DNA of 64,000 nt from an uncultured Lachnospiraceae bacterium (GCA_945833775.1 CAMAGI010000002.1:1-64000); one strand, 5' to 3'; counted from the first letter of the stretch, positions 9,259-19,912 are shown. Translations and numbers: made by a program. The notes: a model not told the origin generated them from the letters alone.

Positions 9259-9906
9259 ATGAAATCAATTCTATTAATTGGTCTTGGACGATTCGGAAGA
9301 CATATCGCCAGGCATCTGAATCAATTGGGACATCAGGTGATGGCGGTTGATGAAGCAGAGGAGAGGGTAGAAGCTGTTCTGCCCTATGTGACGAACGCCC
9401 AGATCGGAGACAGTACGAATGCACCCTTCCTGGAATCTCTGGGAATCCGCAATTTTGATGCGTGTATCGTAACCATAGGTAACGATTTTCAAAGTTCGCT
9501 GGAGACAACCTCCTTACTCAAGGAACTTGGGGCGCGCCTTGTAGTATCCAGGGCCGCAACGGATGTACAGGAAAAGTTTTTGCTTCGAAACGGTGCGGAC
9601 GAAGTTGTCTATCCGGAAAAACAGCTCGCAAAGTGGACGGCTATCCGTTACAGTGCGGAGCACATTCTTGACTACATCGAATTGGACGAGGGACATGCCA
9701 TATTTGAGATCCCGGTACCGAAGGAATGGGCAGGTCAGACGGTAGGACAGATCGATATACGAAAGAAATACAGCATCAACATTATGGGGATTAAAAAGGA
9801 CGGAAAGCTGCATCTGTCCATTTCGTCGGAAACAGTTCTGGAAGCGGACGAGACTATGCTGGTTCTGGGCAATAACAAGGATTTGCAAAAGTGCTTCCAT
9901 ATTTAA
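9259..9906 (+). CDS. ktrA: KtrA/TrkA-family K+ uptake regulatory subunit (RCK_N + RCK_C)
   Basis: LLIGLGRFGRHIARHLNQLGHQVMAVDE Rossmann fold; adjacent to ktrB. Confidence 0.9.
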   Translation: MKSILLIGLGRFGRHIARHLNQLGHQVMAVDEAEERVEAVLPYVTNAQIGDSTNAPFLESLGIRNFDACIVTIGNDFQSSLETTSLLKELGARLVVSRAATDVQEKFLLRNGADEVVYPEKQLAKWTAIRYSAEHILDYIELDEGHAIFEIPVPKEWAGQTVGQIDIRKKYSINIMGIKKDGKLHLSISSETVLEADETMLVLGNNKDLQKCFHI

Positions 9907-9987
9907 TGAAATGACGGATAAGCTCGAAATGACGATTGGCGGGTTATCGAAGGATCGTGCACAATAAGGATTGGAATTGTAAGGGAA

Positions 9988-10026
9988 AATGGGAGATCCC
10001 GGCTTACTCAGCCAGGGTCTCCCATT
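9988..10026. terminator. Candidate terminator hairpin between convergent ktrA and ABC-F genes; overlaps the ABC-F stop codon
   Basis: AATGGGAGAtCCCGGC...GCCaGGGtCTCCCATT stem; the ABC-F stop (10004-10006) lies in the loop region; short T/C-rich tails only. Confidence 0.6.
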
Positions 10027-11938
10027 CTTCGTAGAGTGCTTCCAATTGGGCTCTGATGTCGCTTTGTTCGGAGGTAAGCTCCTGCAGCCGGACGGATTGG
10101 GTTGCCACAGAGGGATCGGACATTTCCGCATCGATTGCGCTGCATCTTTCTTCCAGAAGGGCGATTTTTTCCTCGCACTTTTTGAGGTCGTTTTCTCTCT
10201 TGCGCAGACGGGCTTGTTCTTCCTTTTGGGACTTCCAGTCTTGTTTGCCAGGTTCAGAGGAAGCGGGCGCAGGGATCGTATCGGCGCGGGAGGCTGAGGC
10301 GGAGGGAGATTCCACGGGCAGTGCGGCCATCTGTACCTCGCGCTTTTCCAGATAATAATCGTAGTTGCCGATGTAGTTGACAAAACGATGGGCTGTCAGA
10401 TCCAATATGCGATGAGCCGTTCGGTTGATGAAATAACGGTCATGGGAAACATAGAGAACCGTTCCCTCATAGCTGTTAAGCGCGTCCTCCAGAATCTCCT
10501 TGGAGGCAATATCCAAATGGTTGGTAGGCTCGTCAAGAATCAGAAAATTTGCATTTCCGAGCATCAGCTTTGCCAGGGAGACGCGGCCCCGTTCTCCGCC
10601 GCTTAGATCCTTGATCTGTTTGAATACATCATCTCCGGTGAAGAGGAACGCAGCCAGAGTATTGCGAATCTGCGTGTTTGTCAGATAAGGGTAATCATCG
10701 GAGATTTCCGCAAACAAGGTCTTCTCACTGTGGAGTACATGGTGCTCCTGATCGTAGTACCCGATTTCAACATTGGTTCCCAGCCGAAAGGTGCCCGAAT
10801 CTGCGGGTACCAGTTCGTTCAGAATTTTTAAAAGAGTGGTCTTTCCGGTTCCGTTGTCACCGATGATAGCCACATGCTCCCCGCGTTTGATGGAAAAGCT
10901 GACATTTTCAAACAAGGTAAGCGATCCGAAGGATTTGGAAAGTCCTTCGACCGTTAGAACATCGTTGCCACTTTGGCGGAAAGGTACCAGCTTCAGCTTC
11001 ATATCGGTATTTACCTGGGTGGGTTTGTCGAGAACTTCCATCTTGTCCAGCATCTTTTCGCGGCTCTGTGCACGACGGATTGACTTCTCGCGATTGAAGG
11101 AGCGAAGCTTTTCTATGACCTCCTCCTGATGCTTTATCTCGCGCTGCTGATTCTGATAGGCATTGAGCGCAGCAATGCGAAGCTGTTCTTTTTTGACAGC
11201 GTAATCCGAGTAATTTCCCTCAAAGGTTGTAGCCTTTGTCTGGTCAATTTCAATCACCTTGGTGGCGATCCGATCCAAAAAGAAACGGTCGTGAGAGACA
11301 ATCAAAACCGCACCCTTATAGTTGAGAAGATAGGTTTCCAGCCAGGAGATGGAATTTAAATCCAAATGGTTGGTGGGCTCGTCGAGAATGATCAGGTTGG
11401 GTTTTTGCAAAAGCAGTTTGCCCAGTGCGACACGGGTTTTCTGCCCACCGGAAAGGGTGGAAACAGGCTTTGTAAACTCGTCCTCCGCAAAACCAAGTCC
11501 CTTTAACACCCCGATCAGTTCACTGCGGTAAGCATATCCGTCGCCGGATTCAAAGGCATGGGTAAGATCGTTGTAGCGCTTCATCAATTGTTCCAGCTCA
11601 TCACCGTCTGCGTGTTTCATCTGCTCTTCACAAATGCGCATTCCATGCTCCATATCAATGAGATTCTGTTTTACGGAGAGAAGTTCTTCGTAGATAGTAT
11701 TGGACCCGTCAACGGCTCCGTTCTGAGCCAGATATCCCATGGTTTTGTCCTTGGAGAGTGTCACAGTGCCCTCATCCGGGGACATTTCCCCCACGATTAT
11801 TCGAAGAAGCGTCGTTTTACCGGCTCCGTTGATGCCGACAAGAGCCGCCTTTTCATAGTCTTCTATATGAAAACTGATATCTTTTAAAACCTGATTTTCT
11901 GCAAAGGCCTTGGATAGATTGGAACAGGAGAGTACCAT
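10004..11938 (-). CDS. ABC-F family ATPase (two ABC domains, YdiF/Uup-like)
   Basis: Two Walker A (GINGAGKTTLLRI; GDNGTGKTTLLKI), two signature motifs (LSGGQKTRVALGK; LSGGERGRVSLAK), interdomain linker, no TM segments. Confidence 0.93.
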   Translation of the reverse strand: MVLSCSNLSKAFAENQVLKDISFHIEDYEKAALVGINGAGKTTLLRIIVGEMSPDEGTVTLSKDKTMGYLAQNGAVDGSNTIYEELLSVKQNLIDMEHGMRICEEQMKHADGDELEQLMKRYNDLTHAFESGDGYAYRSELIGVLKGLGFAEDEFTKPVSTLSGGQKTRVALGKLLLQKPNLIILDEPTNHLDLNSISWLETYLLNYKGAVLIVSHDRFFLDRIATKVIEIDQTKATTFEGNYSDYAVKKEQLRIAALNAYQNQQREIKHQEEVIEKLRSFNREKSIRRAQSREKMLDKMEVLDKPTQVNTDMKLKLVPFRQSGNDVLTVEGLSKSFGSLTLFENVSFSIKRGEHVAIIGDNGTGKTTLLKILNELVPADSGTFRLGTNVEIGYYDQEHHVLHSEKTLFAEISDDYPYLTNTQIRNTLAAFLFTGDDVFKQIKDLSGGERGRVSLAKLMLGNANFLILDEPTNHLDIASKEILEDALNSYEGTVLYVSHDRYFINRTAHRILDLTAHRFVNYIGNYDYYLEKREVQMAALPVESPSASASRADTIPAPASSEPGKQDWKSQKEEQARLRKRENDLKKCEEKIALLEERCSAIDAEMSDPSVATQSVRLQELTSEQSDIRAQLEALYEEWETLAE

Positions 11939-12006
11939 TTTCGTGATCCTTTCGTGAAAGCATAATTACCATCATTTTATCTTCCCGAAAATATCCTGTC
12001 AATTCA

Positions 12007-12035
12007 TTGACATGTTTTTAACAAAGTGATATGCT
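12007..12035 (+). promoter_or_regulatory. Putative rex promoter (TTGACA-17-TATGCT) overlapping a candidate Rex-box-like sequence TTGACATGTTTTTAACAA (12007-12024)
   Basis: Direct reading; second half-site TTAACAA matches the clostridial-type Rex consensus exactly, the first only partly. Confidence 0.4.
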
Positions 12036-12080
12036 ATAAGCAATGGAAATTACCGTTGGACGGTTTTGAAGGAGATTATT

Positions 12081-12722
12081 ATGGAGGAGAAAGAAATATC
12101 ACAGGCTGTGATCGGACGACTTCCCCGGTATTTCAGATATTTGGGAGAACTTAGGGATGAGGGTGTGGAACGGATTTCTTCCCAGGAACTCTCGGAGCTT
12201 ATGAAGGTGACGGCATCCCAGATTCGACAGGATTTCAACAATTTCGGCGGTTTCGGTCAGCAGGGCTATGGATATAATGTGGACTATCTGTACAAGGAAA
12301 TCGGCAAAATCCTGGGCCTTGATAAAAAGCATAACTTCATTATTGTGGGTGCGGGAAATCTGGGGCGTGCTCTCGGTAATTACTTGAATTTTGAGCGCAG
12401 GGGCTTTATTTTCCGCGGCATATTTGACCAAAATCCGGAGCTTATCGGACAGGATGTGCGAGGCATCAAGGTCATGCCGATGGAGAAGCTGGAAACCTTT
12501 GTACGTGAGAATGATATTGATATAGCCGTACTTACGATTCCTAAGACCGGTGCGGTTGAGATAGCGGACAGGCTGGTAAACAACGGAATCCGTGCAATCT
12601 GGAATTTTGCGCATGTGGATTTGAATGTTCCCGATGGAATTCAGGTGGAAAATGTTCATCTTTCCGACAGCCTGATGAAGCTTTCCTATAATATTACGCG
12701 TTACATGAAGGAGAATCAGTAG
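12081..12722 (+). CDS. rex: Redox-sensing transcriptional repressor Rex
   Basis: RLPRYFRYLGEL...ISSQELSELMKVTASQIRQDFNNFGGFGQQGYGYNVDYL and IVGAGNLGRALGNYLNF NAD-binding motif; SD GGAGATTATT before ATG 12081. Confidence 0.96.
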   Translation: MEEKEISQAVIGRLPRYFRYLGELRDEGVERISSQELSELMKVTASQIRQDFNNFGGFGQQGYGYNVDYLYKEIGKILGLDKKHNFIIVGAGNLGRALGNYLNFERRGFIFRGIFDQNPELIGQDVRGIKVMPMEKLETFVRENDIDIAVLTIPKTGAVEIADRLVNNGIRAIWNFAHVDLNVPDGIQVENVHLSDSLMKLSYNITRYMKENQ

Positions 12723-12730
12723 CGGGCGCG

Positions 12731-13408
12731 ATGTCCGGGATCGGAGGAACCATGGGCAACAGGGGCGGCAGCCGTAAAGCCGATCAGTTTTATGAATCTC
12801 TGCAGGGGAAAAAGCTCCCTATTTTGACGTTGGACAGTAAGTGGTACAAATTGCTGGATGAAATCGGCAGAGACGATGCTAAGGATTTGGAGAATGAACT
12901 GAATGAACTGTTGAAACGGCAGGGTAAACTGAACACAGATACCCATGAGATCAAAAAGCTCAAGAAGAAACTGATGAATGAGATTGTTCCTCTGGTCGAC
13001 GAGATGGAGCATGGCGGAAATCGTTCACTGGAAAAACAGATTGCGGACAGAAAGCGTCTGATCCAAGAATGTAATGAGAAACTGGAAGCCTATCAGGACG
13101 AACTTCTGGAACTTCCGTTTCAGATCGATGATGTGAACTTCCGGTTAATGCTGCTCACCATGGAGCATTGCTATGATAATATTCAGCAGAACGCGGAGGA
13201 TATCGCAAAAATTACGGAATGGGTTGCCAAAATCCGTGTTGAGCTGAAGAAAAACCTGGTTCGAAAGCAACAGATGGAACAGGAAAACCAGGATATTTAT
13301 GCCTATATGCACGATATTTTCGGTGCAGACGTGGTGGATCTTTTTGACATGCAGTTTCTGCCGCAGAATGCGGAGGAGAGCAAAAAGGCCAAAGAGAATG
13401 AGAATTAA
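12731..13408 (+). CDS. Hypothetical protein, predicted coiled-coil, Glu/Lys-rich
   Basis: ORF between rex and nnr on the same strand; long charged heptad-like stretches (ELLKRQGKLNTDTHEIKKLKKKL...); no recognised motif. Confidence 0.75.
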   Translation: MSGIGGTMGNRGGSRKADQFYESLQGKKLPILTLDSKWYKLLDEIGRDDAKDLENELNELLKRQGKLNTDTHEIKKLKKKLMNEIVPLVDEMEHGGNRSLEKQIADRKRLIQECNEKLEAYQDELLELPFQIDDVNFRLMLLTMEHCYDNIQQNAEDIAKITEWVAKIRVELKKNLVRKQQMEQENQDIYAYMHDIFGADVVDLFDMQFLPQNAEESKKAKENEN

Positions 13409-13474
13409 AGGGAGAGGGCGTTCCGCATGACGGGCGTCCTTTTGCACTTGCAAAGCAAAGAGGGCAAAGAAGCT

Positions 13475-14971
13475 ATGGAGTATCTGGTAACGGCAAAAGA
13501 GATGAAAGAATATGATCGGAATACGATCGAAAAAATCGGAATTCCGGCTGCGGTATTGATGGAGCGGGCTGCATTGAGTGTATGGGATCTGATCCGGGAA
13601 CGGATGTCGGATATTGCGGCCCGGGCGGTTACGATTGTTGCCGGTATGGGAAATAATGGTGCGGATGGGCTGGCTCTGGCAAGACTCCTTTCCTGCAAGG
13701 GTTACCCGGTTGTGGTATATTGTGCCGGTGACCCCGCGCGGGCATCGTCTGAGTGGAGAAGGCAATATAGCATTCTGCAGCATTATTCGGTTCGGTGTCT
13801 GGATGTGGGGACCGATTTTAAGGGAATTTCCGGGATTGCTTCCGGAATACTCGTGGATGCACTCTTCGGCGTCGGATTATCCCGTGATGTGGAAGGATTG
13901 CAGCGCTCTGTAGTGGAGGCAATGAATAATTGCCGGGCGGAAGTACGGATTGCGCTTGACATCCCCAGTGGAATTGACAGCGACTCCGGAGTAGTACGGG
14001 GGATAGCGGTTGAAGGAATTGATTATACAGTCACATTTGGATTTTGTAAGAGGGGGTTGCGACTTTATCCGGGGTGTCGTCACTGCGGTGTAGTGATCCT
14101 TGCGGATATCGGAATCGATCAGACTGCCTTTCTGGGTCAGATTCCTCAGATGGTGTGTTTTGATACATCGGATCGGGAGCTTTTGCCGCAGCGTGACCCA
14201 TACGGAAATAAGGGAACCTTTGGAAAGGTGCTTTTGCTTGCAGGAAGCAAAAATATGGCCGGTGCAGCACTGCTTGCGGCAAAGTCTGCTTATCGGACCG
14301 GAGCAGGCATGGTCAGACTGATTACGGCTTCGGAGAATCGTGTGATCGTACAGGAGAGTATACCGGAAGTGCTGCTTGCGGAGCAGACGGATCTGGAGGA
14401 AAGTCTGCAGTGGTGTGATGTGGTGGCAATCGGTCCGGGTCTGGGGAAGAGTGATACGGCAAAAGCGTGCCTGAAAGCTGTTTTACAGAATTCGGATAAA
14501 CCGCTCTTGATCGATGCGGACGGATTGAATTTGCTTGCGGAGGAACCGGATTTGCCGGAGCTTCTTTCGCAGCGTAAGCGCCCCGCCATTCTGACACCCC
14601 ATGTGGGAGAACTAAAACGACTCCTGCACGAGTCGGAGAAGACGGAGTCTTTTAAAATACTGTTGCACGAAAAGGCAAAAATGCTTGCCCACAAACTACA
14701 CACGGTTGTAGTTGCAAAAGATGCGGTGACCTGTATCTGTGCCGAGGATCATCCCATCTGTGTGAATGCCTCTGCCAATTCCGGAATGGCTACGGCGGGA
14801 AGCGGAGATGTGCTGGCTGGCGTGATTGCAGGGCTTTTAGCACAGGGACTCTCTCCCTATGAAGCGGCATGTAAAGGTGTGCGATTACACGCTCTTGCGG
14901 GGGGACGGGCAGTGAAAGCTCATGGAGAACATGGATGTATGGCCGGTGATATAGCGGATCATCTGATATAG
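13475..14971 (+). CDS. nnr: Bifunctional NAD(P)H-hydrate epimerase / ADP-dependent NAD(P)H-hydrate dehydratase
   Basis: N-terminal YjeF_N domain (VVAGMGNNGADGLALARLL), C-terminal carbohydrate-kinase-like domain (GPGLGKSDTAK..., NSGMATAGSGDVLAGVIAGLLAQG). ORF open from 13427; ATG 13475 likely. Confidence 0.93.
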   Translation: MEYLVTAKEMKEYDRNTIEKIGIPAAVLMERAALSVWDLIRERMSDIAARAVTIVAGMGNNGADGLALARLLSCKGYPVVVYCAGDPARASSEWRRQYSILQHYSVRCLDVGTDFKGISGIASGILVDALFGVGLSRDVEGLQRSVVEAMNNCRAEVRIALDIPSGIDSDSGVVRGIAVEGIDYTVTFGFCKRGLRLYPGCRHCGVVILADIGIDQTAFLGQIPQMVCFDTSDRELLPQRDPYGNKGTFGKVLLLAGSKNMAGAALLAAKSAYRTGAGMVRLITASENRVIVQESIPEVLLAEQTDLEESLQWCDVVAIGPGLGKSDTAKACLKAVLQNSDKPLLIDADGLNLLAEEPDLPELLSQRKRPAILTPHVGELKRLLHESEKTESFKILLHEKAKMLAHKLHTVVVAKDAVTCICAEDHPICVNASANSGMATAGSGDVLAGVIAGLLAQGLSPYEAACKGVRLHALAGGRAVKAHGEHGCMAGDIADHLI

Positions 14972-14984
14972 AGAGGAATGTTTT

Positions 14985-16193
14985 ATGTTAGCGATTGATG
15001 AGAAAATGGAGACATACAGCCGGGTTTACGCCCGGATTAATCTGGATGCCATCGTAAAGAATCTGGAAAACATGAAGAGCCTTTTGGAGGCGGAAACTCA
15101 AATTATGGCAGTCATTAAAACGGATGGTTACGGTCATGGGGCAGTACCGATTGCCAAAGCAACCGAGCATTTACCGTTCTTGAAAGGGTATGCCGTAGCC
15201 ACCGCAGAGGAAGCACACATTCTGCGCTGCGCGGGAATTGAGAAACCGATTCTGATACTGGGGTATACATTTCCGTATTCCTACAGACAGCTGGCGATTG
15301 AGGAAATACGTCCGGCAGTCTTTCGCAGAGACTCTCTTCCCATGTTGAATGCAGCTGCCCAGGCCGCAGGCAAAAAAATCAAAGTACATATCAAGGTGGA
15401 TACCGGTATGGGACGCATCGGTATCAGGCCGGACGAAGAGGGAATCGACTTTGTGCGAGAGATTCTGAAATATCCGGATTTGGAGATTGAGGGGATCTTT
15501 ACCCATTTTGCAAGAGCGGATGAATTCGACAAATCTGCGGCCCGAAATCAGTTTGACAGATTTCTGCGATTCTGCAGCAGGGCGGAGGAAGCATGTAACA
15601 TAACGATTCCCCTGAAGCATTGTGCCAACAGCGCGAGTATTCTGGAACTGCCCGGGATGCAGCTGGATATGACCAGGGCAGGGATTACTCTGTATGGGCT
15701 GGCACCTTCGGAGGAAGTCAATATGAATGTGATTCCTCTGGAGGCTGCTCTCTCTCTTCACAGTCATATTGTCTATCTTAAGGACCTGAATCCCGGCGAG
15801 AGCGTAAGCTATGGAGGAACCTTCACGGCAACCCGCAAAATGCAGGTTGCCACAATACCGGTGGGGTATGGAGACGGGTATCCCCGTCTGCTTTCCGGCT
15901 GCGGATCGGTACTGATTCGCGGACAGCGTGCCCCGATTCTCGGTAGAGTGTGTATGGATCAGTTTATAGTAGATGTCACAGAGATTGCAGGAGTCTGCGA
16001 GGGTGACCCGGTCACTCTGATCGGAAGGGATAAAGCAGAATGCATAACGGCGGAGGAACTGGGGGATTTAAGCGGCCGCTTTAACTATGAGCTTGTCTGT
16101 GATCTGGGCAGAAGAATACCGCGCGTCTATATGAAGGACGGTAAGGTGTGCGGTCTGCGGGATGCCTATTCCGAAGACTATCTCGAAATCTGA
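14985..16193 (+). CDS. alr: Alanine racemase
   Basis: INLDAIVKNLENMKSL...MAVIKTDGYGHGAVPIAKA PLP-binding motif; SYGGTFTATRKMQVATIPVGYGDGYPRLLS; GRVCMDQFIVDV. Confidence 0.96.
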   Translation: MLAIDEKMETYSRVYARINLDAIVKNLENMKSLLEAETQIMAVIKTDGYGHGAVPIAKATEHLPFLKGYAVATAEEAHILRCAGIEKPILILGYTFPYSYRQLAIEEIRPAVFRRDSLPMLNAAAQAAGKKIKVHIKVDTGMGRIGIRPDEEGIDFVREILKYPDLEIEGIFTHFARADEFDKSAARNQFDRFLRFCSRAEEACNITIPLKHCANSASILELPGMQLDMTRAGITLYGLAPSEEVNMNVIPLEAALSLHSHIVYLKDLNPGESVSYGGTFTATRKMQVATIPVGYGDGYPRLLSGCGSVLIRGQRAPILGRVCMDQFIVDVTEIAGVCEGDPVTLIGRDKAECITAEELGDLSGRFNYELVCDLGRRIPRVYMKDGKVCGLRDAYSEDYLEI

Positions 16194-16323
16194 TATTTGA
16201 TGAGAACAGGAAAGGCGGGCAGGCGTGTGTAATATAATTTCATTGAAAGTTTTCCTACGGCCGGTTTAGACGGTTATTTTCCGGTAATACTTGGCTTATC
16301 AGGTGAAAAAGCTGGAGGAAAGC

Positions 16324-16701
16324 ATGAGAAGAGGAGATGTATATTACGCAGACCTAAGACCGGTGGTGGGCTCCGAACAGGGAGGCATCCGTCCGGTGTT
16401 GATTATTCAAAACGATGTGGGCAACCGTCACAGCCCGACGGTGATTTGTGCAGCCATAACCTCTAAGATGAATAAGGCAAAGCTGCCCACGCATATTGAA
16501 CTCTCGGCGGCACGATATGACATGGATAAAGATTCGGTAGTCCTTTTGGAACAACTTCGAACGATTGACAAGAAGAGACTGAAAGATAAAGTATGCCATC
16601 TGGAGGGAGACATTATGCGCAAGGTGGATCACGCTTTGATGATCAGCCTGGAATTGCAGCTCGACAGGGCTACATACCCCGTTCTTGACAAGAAAACGTG
16701 A
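16324..16701 (+). CDS. mazF: MazF/PemK-family endoribonuclease toxin (NdoA-like)
   Basis: [46 protein letters not shown]...[25 protein letters not shown] before ATG 16324. Confidence 0.93.
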   Translation: MRRGDVYYADLRPVVGSEQGGIRPVLIIQNDVGNRHSPTVICAAITSKMNKAKLPTHIELSAARYDMDKDSVVLLEQLRTIDKKRLKDKVCHLEGDIMRKVDHALMISLELQLDRATYPVLDKKT

Positions 16702-16758
16702 GAAATGATATATTTATGCCGATTTCGAAATACAAAGAGAAAAGAGGAAGAGAAGGAA

Positions 16759-18155
16759 TGGACAACGGCGGGGCTTTTGCCGGCATAATTCTTTTTACAC
16801 TCCTGTTGTTGACGGATGTTGTATTTTACGGATTTGATACCGCTCTTAGGGGTGTGAACGAAAAAGAGATTGAAAAGCGCGCGCAGGAAAACGACAAACG
16901 GGCAGAGAGATTGCGTAAGATTATGGAGGGGCACACTGTATATGAAAATGCGCAGATGCTCATGATCGTGCTCGTCAATATGATTCTTGTTACATATTAC
17001 CAGCCAAGGTGGAGCGGCTTTGTTGAACAGTGCATACGAGGAAGCTTTGATACGTCGCATCTTGCGCCCTGGAGCGTTCCTGTGTTCTCCGAAATCCTCT
17101 CGGCATTTGTGCTTCTGTACCTGGTACTGACCTTTGGGGTGTTACTGCCTCGCCGCATTGCCGCCCGTATTCCCGAAAAATGGGCTTACGCATGTGTGCC
17201 CTTTATGACCTTTTTCAAGACGGTACTGACACCCTTTACCGGGCTGATCTCTGTGACGGTAAGCGGCGTTCTGTACCTGTTTGGAGTCCGTGATAAAGGG
17301 GATGAAGCGGATGTGACGGAAGAAGAGATCATCAATATGGTCAATGAGGGTCATGAGCAGGGAGTGATTCAGGCCAGTGAGGCTCAAATGATCTCCAATA
17401 TCTTTGAGTATGGAGACAAGGAAGCACAGGAAATCATGACACATCGCAATAACATCATTGCGATCGCGGATACCGTGACGCTACGGGAGGCCGTCGATTT
17501 CATGCTGGCGGAGAAAAACAGCAGATATCCGGTATATGAGGAAAGTATCGATCATATTGTGGGTATTTTGTACTTAAAGGATGCCCTCCGGTTTTGCAAA
17601 GCGCGACAGGAATCCGAGGATGAGTACCTGAAAAACTGCGAAGGGCTGTTGCGGGACCCTCAATATGTACCACAGACCAAGAATATCGATGAGCTGTGTA
17701 AGGAGATGCAGAAAAAGAAGCTTCAGATGGTCGTCGTTATCGATGAATACGGACAGACAGCCGGATTGGTAACCATGGAGGATATTCTGGAAGAAATCGT
17801 CGGAAACATTCTGGATGAATACGATGAAGATCGGGAGTATATTGAGGAAAAGGGAGATGACAGCTATGTGCTGGACGGAACGACTCCGTTAAAGGAACTG
17901 GAGGAGCAATTGGATATCACCTTCGGAGAAACCGAGTTTGAGACCATAAACGGTTTCCTGATTTCGAAGCTGGACAAGATACCTGAGCCGGACGAGGAAT
18001 TCGATGTGGATTACGGGGGATATAACTTTAAGATTTTGTCGGTCGAGAATAAAATGATCAGCAGTGTGCTTGTCACAAAACTGGAACCGGAGACAGATGA
18101 GGAGAGCGAAACGGACTCACAAAAAGAATCCACACTTGAAGAAAGTGAGAAATAA
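16759..18155 (+). CDS. HlyC/CorC-family (DUF21 + CBS + CorC_HlyC) transporter/hemolysin-like protein
   Basis: N-terminal TM domain, EEEIINMVNEGHEQGVI, paired CBS motifs, C-terminal FGETEFETINGFLISKLDKIPEPDEEF; start 16759 after GAAGGA; ORF open from 16698. Confidence 0.9.
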
Positions 18156-18209
18156 TGCTATGATGTTTCATGGTATGTTAAAATTCTAAGGACAATAAGG
18201 AGTAGACAG

Positions 18210-18938
18210 ATGTCAGGACATTCGAAATTTGCAAATATTAAGCATAAAAAGGAAAAGAACGATGCTGCAAAGGGCAAAATCTTTACCATTATCGGCCGTG
18301 AAATCGCAGTAGCCGTAAAAGAAGGCGGTCCCGATCCCAACAATAACTTTAAACTGGCAACCGTTATTGCGAAAGCAAAGGCAAACAATATGCCCAACGA
18401 TACCATTGAACGCGGTATCAAGAAGGCTGCCGGCGATGTCGGAAATGTAAACTATGAATATGTCACCTATGAAGGATATGGTCCAAACGGTATAGCAATT
18501 ATCGTTGATGCGCTGACGGATAACAAGAATCGTACAGCGGCGAATGTGAGAAGTGCTTTCACCAAGGGACAGGGCAACGTGGGAACACCCGGCTGTGTAT
18601 CCTTTATGTTTGACAAGAAGGGGCAGATCATCATCGACAAGGAAGAGTGCGATATGGAAGCCGATGACCTGATGATGGTGGCACTGGATGCCGGCGCAGA
18701 GGATTTTTCCGAGGAGGAAGACAGCTTTGAAGTGCTGACGGATCCGGACAGCTTTGAGGATGTCCGCAAGGCACTTGAGGAAGCCGGAATTCCCATGATG
18801 AGTGCGGAAGTGACTATGATCCCCCAGAATTATGTACAGCTTACGGATGAGAACGCTATTAAATGTCTTCAGCGAACGCTGGATCTTCTGGAAGAAGACG
18901 ATGACGTTCAGGCAGTATACCACAACTGGGATGAGTAA
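18210..18938 (+). CDS. yebC: YebC/PmpR-family (TACO1-like) regulatory protein
   Basis: [32 protein letters not shown]...[39 protein letters not shown]. Confidence 0.95.
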   Translation: MSGHSKFANIKHKKEKNDAAKGKIFTIIGREIAVAVKEGGPDPNNNFKLATVIAKAKANNMPNDTIERGIKKAAGDVGNVNYEYVTYEGYGPNGIAIIVDALTDNKNRTAANVRSAFTKGQGNVGTPGCVSFMFDKKGQIIIDKEECDMEADDLMMVALDAGAEDFSEEEDSFEVLTDPDSFEDVRKALEEAGIPMMSAEVTMIPQNYVQLTDENAIKCLQRTLDLLEEDDDVQAVYHNWDE

Positions 18939-18956
18939 TTGACTTCGGAGGTAGAG

Positions 18957-19910
18957 ATGGACAAACTTGCGATTGTAGTACCCTGTTATAATGAGGAGCC
19001 GATGCTTAAAATTTCATCCGAGGCCCTGCGTGGCGTACTGGACGATCTTGTGGCAAAAGGCAAAATCTCACCCGACAGCTTTGTTCTGTTTGTCAATGAC
19101 GGAAGTAAAGATCGGACCTGGGACTTAATTGAGGAAGAGCACAAGCTTTATCCAAAGCAGGTATGCGGCGTGAAGCTTGCCGGGAATGTGGGTCATCAGT
19201 ATGCTCTTACTGCAGGGTTGTTGACCGCAAAGGATATGAGCGATGTTACGGTTTCCATTGATGCCGATCTTCAGGACGATGTAGCCGTGATCGAAGAGAT
19301 GATTGATAAATTTCACGCGGGCTGCGACATCGTGTACGGTGTGCGGAGAGAACGTAAAACCGATACTTTCTTCAAGCGCACGACAGCCCAGGGATTCTAC
19401 AAAATGATGGACATGATGGGGGTAAAGACCATATACAATCATGCGGATTTTCGCCTGATGTCGAAACGTGCCGTGGAGCAGTTTTCCCAGTACAAAGAGA
19501 CCAATCTCTATCTGCGCGGCATGATGCCCCTGATCGGTTATCAGACGGATTCGGTTTATTACGATCGCAAAGAGCGTGTTGCGGGAGAGTCCAAATATCC
19601 GCTTAAGAAGATGCTTGCATTGGCATTTAACGGTATTTCCTCTCTCAGCGTGAAGCCGATCACGTTGATTCTGGGGCTTGGATTGTTGATTATCGGCATT
19701 TCGGTTTTAGCGGCGCTTTACGCATTGATTTCCTATTTTACCGGACATGTTGTACCCGGGTGGACCTCATTGATTCTTTCGATCTGGTTTCTGGGAGGCC
19801 TGCAGCTTCTCGCAATCGGTCTCGTCGGACAATACATCGGAAAAATCTATATTGAGGTGAAACACAGACCCCGTTACAATATCGAAAAGATTCTGCAATC
19901 TGAGGAATAG
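18957..19910 (+). CDS. Family 2 glycosyltransferase (GtrB/DPM1-like) with two C-terminal TM helices
   Basis: VVPCYNEEPML, FVNDGSKDRTWDLI, SIDADLQDD; two C-terminal hydrophobic helices. Confidence 0.9.
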   Translation: MDKLAIVVPCYNEEPMLKISSEALRGVLDDLVAKGKISPDSFVLFVNDGSKDRTWDLIEEEHKLYPKQVCGVKLAGNVGHQYALTAGLLTAKDMSDVTVSIDADLQDDVAVIEEMIDKFHAGCDIVYGVRRERKTDTFFKRTTAQGFYKMMDMMGVKTIYNHADFRLMSKRAVEQFSQYKETNLYLRGMMPLIGYQTDSVYYDRKERVAGESKYPLKKMLALAFNGISSLSVKPITLILGLGLLIIGISVLAALYALISYFTGHVVPGWTSLILSIWFLGGLQLLAIGLVGQYIGKIYIEVKHRPRYNIEKILQSEE

Positions 19911-19912
19911 GT

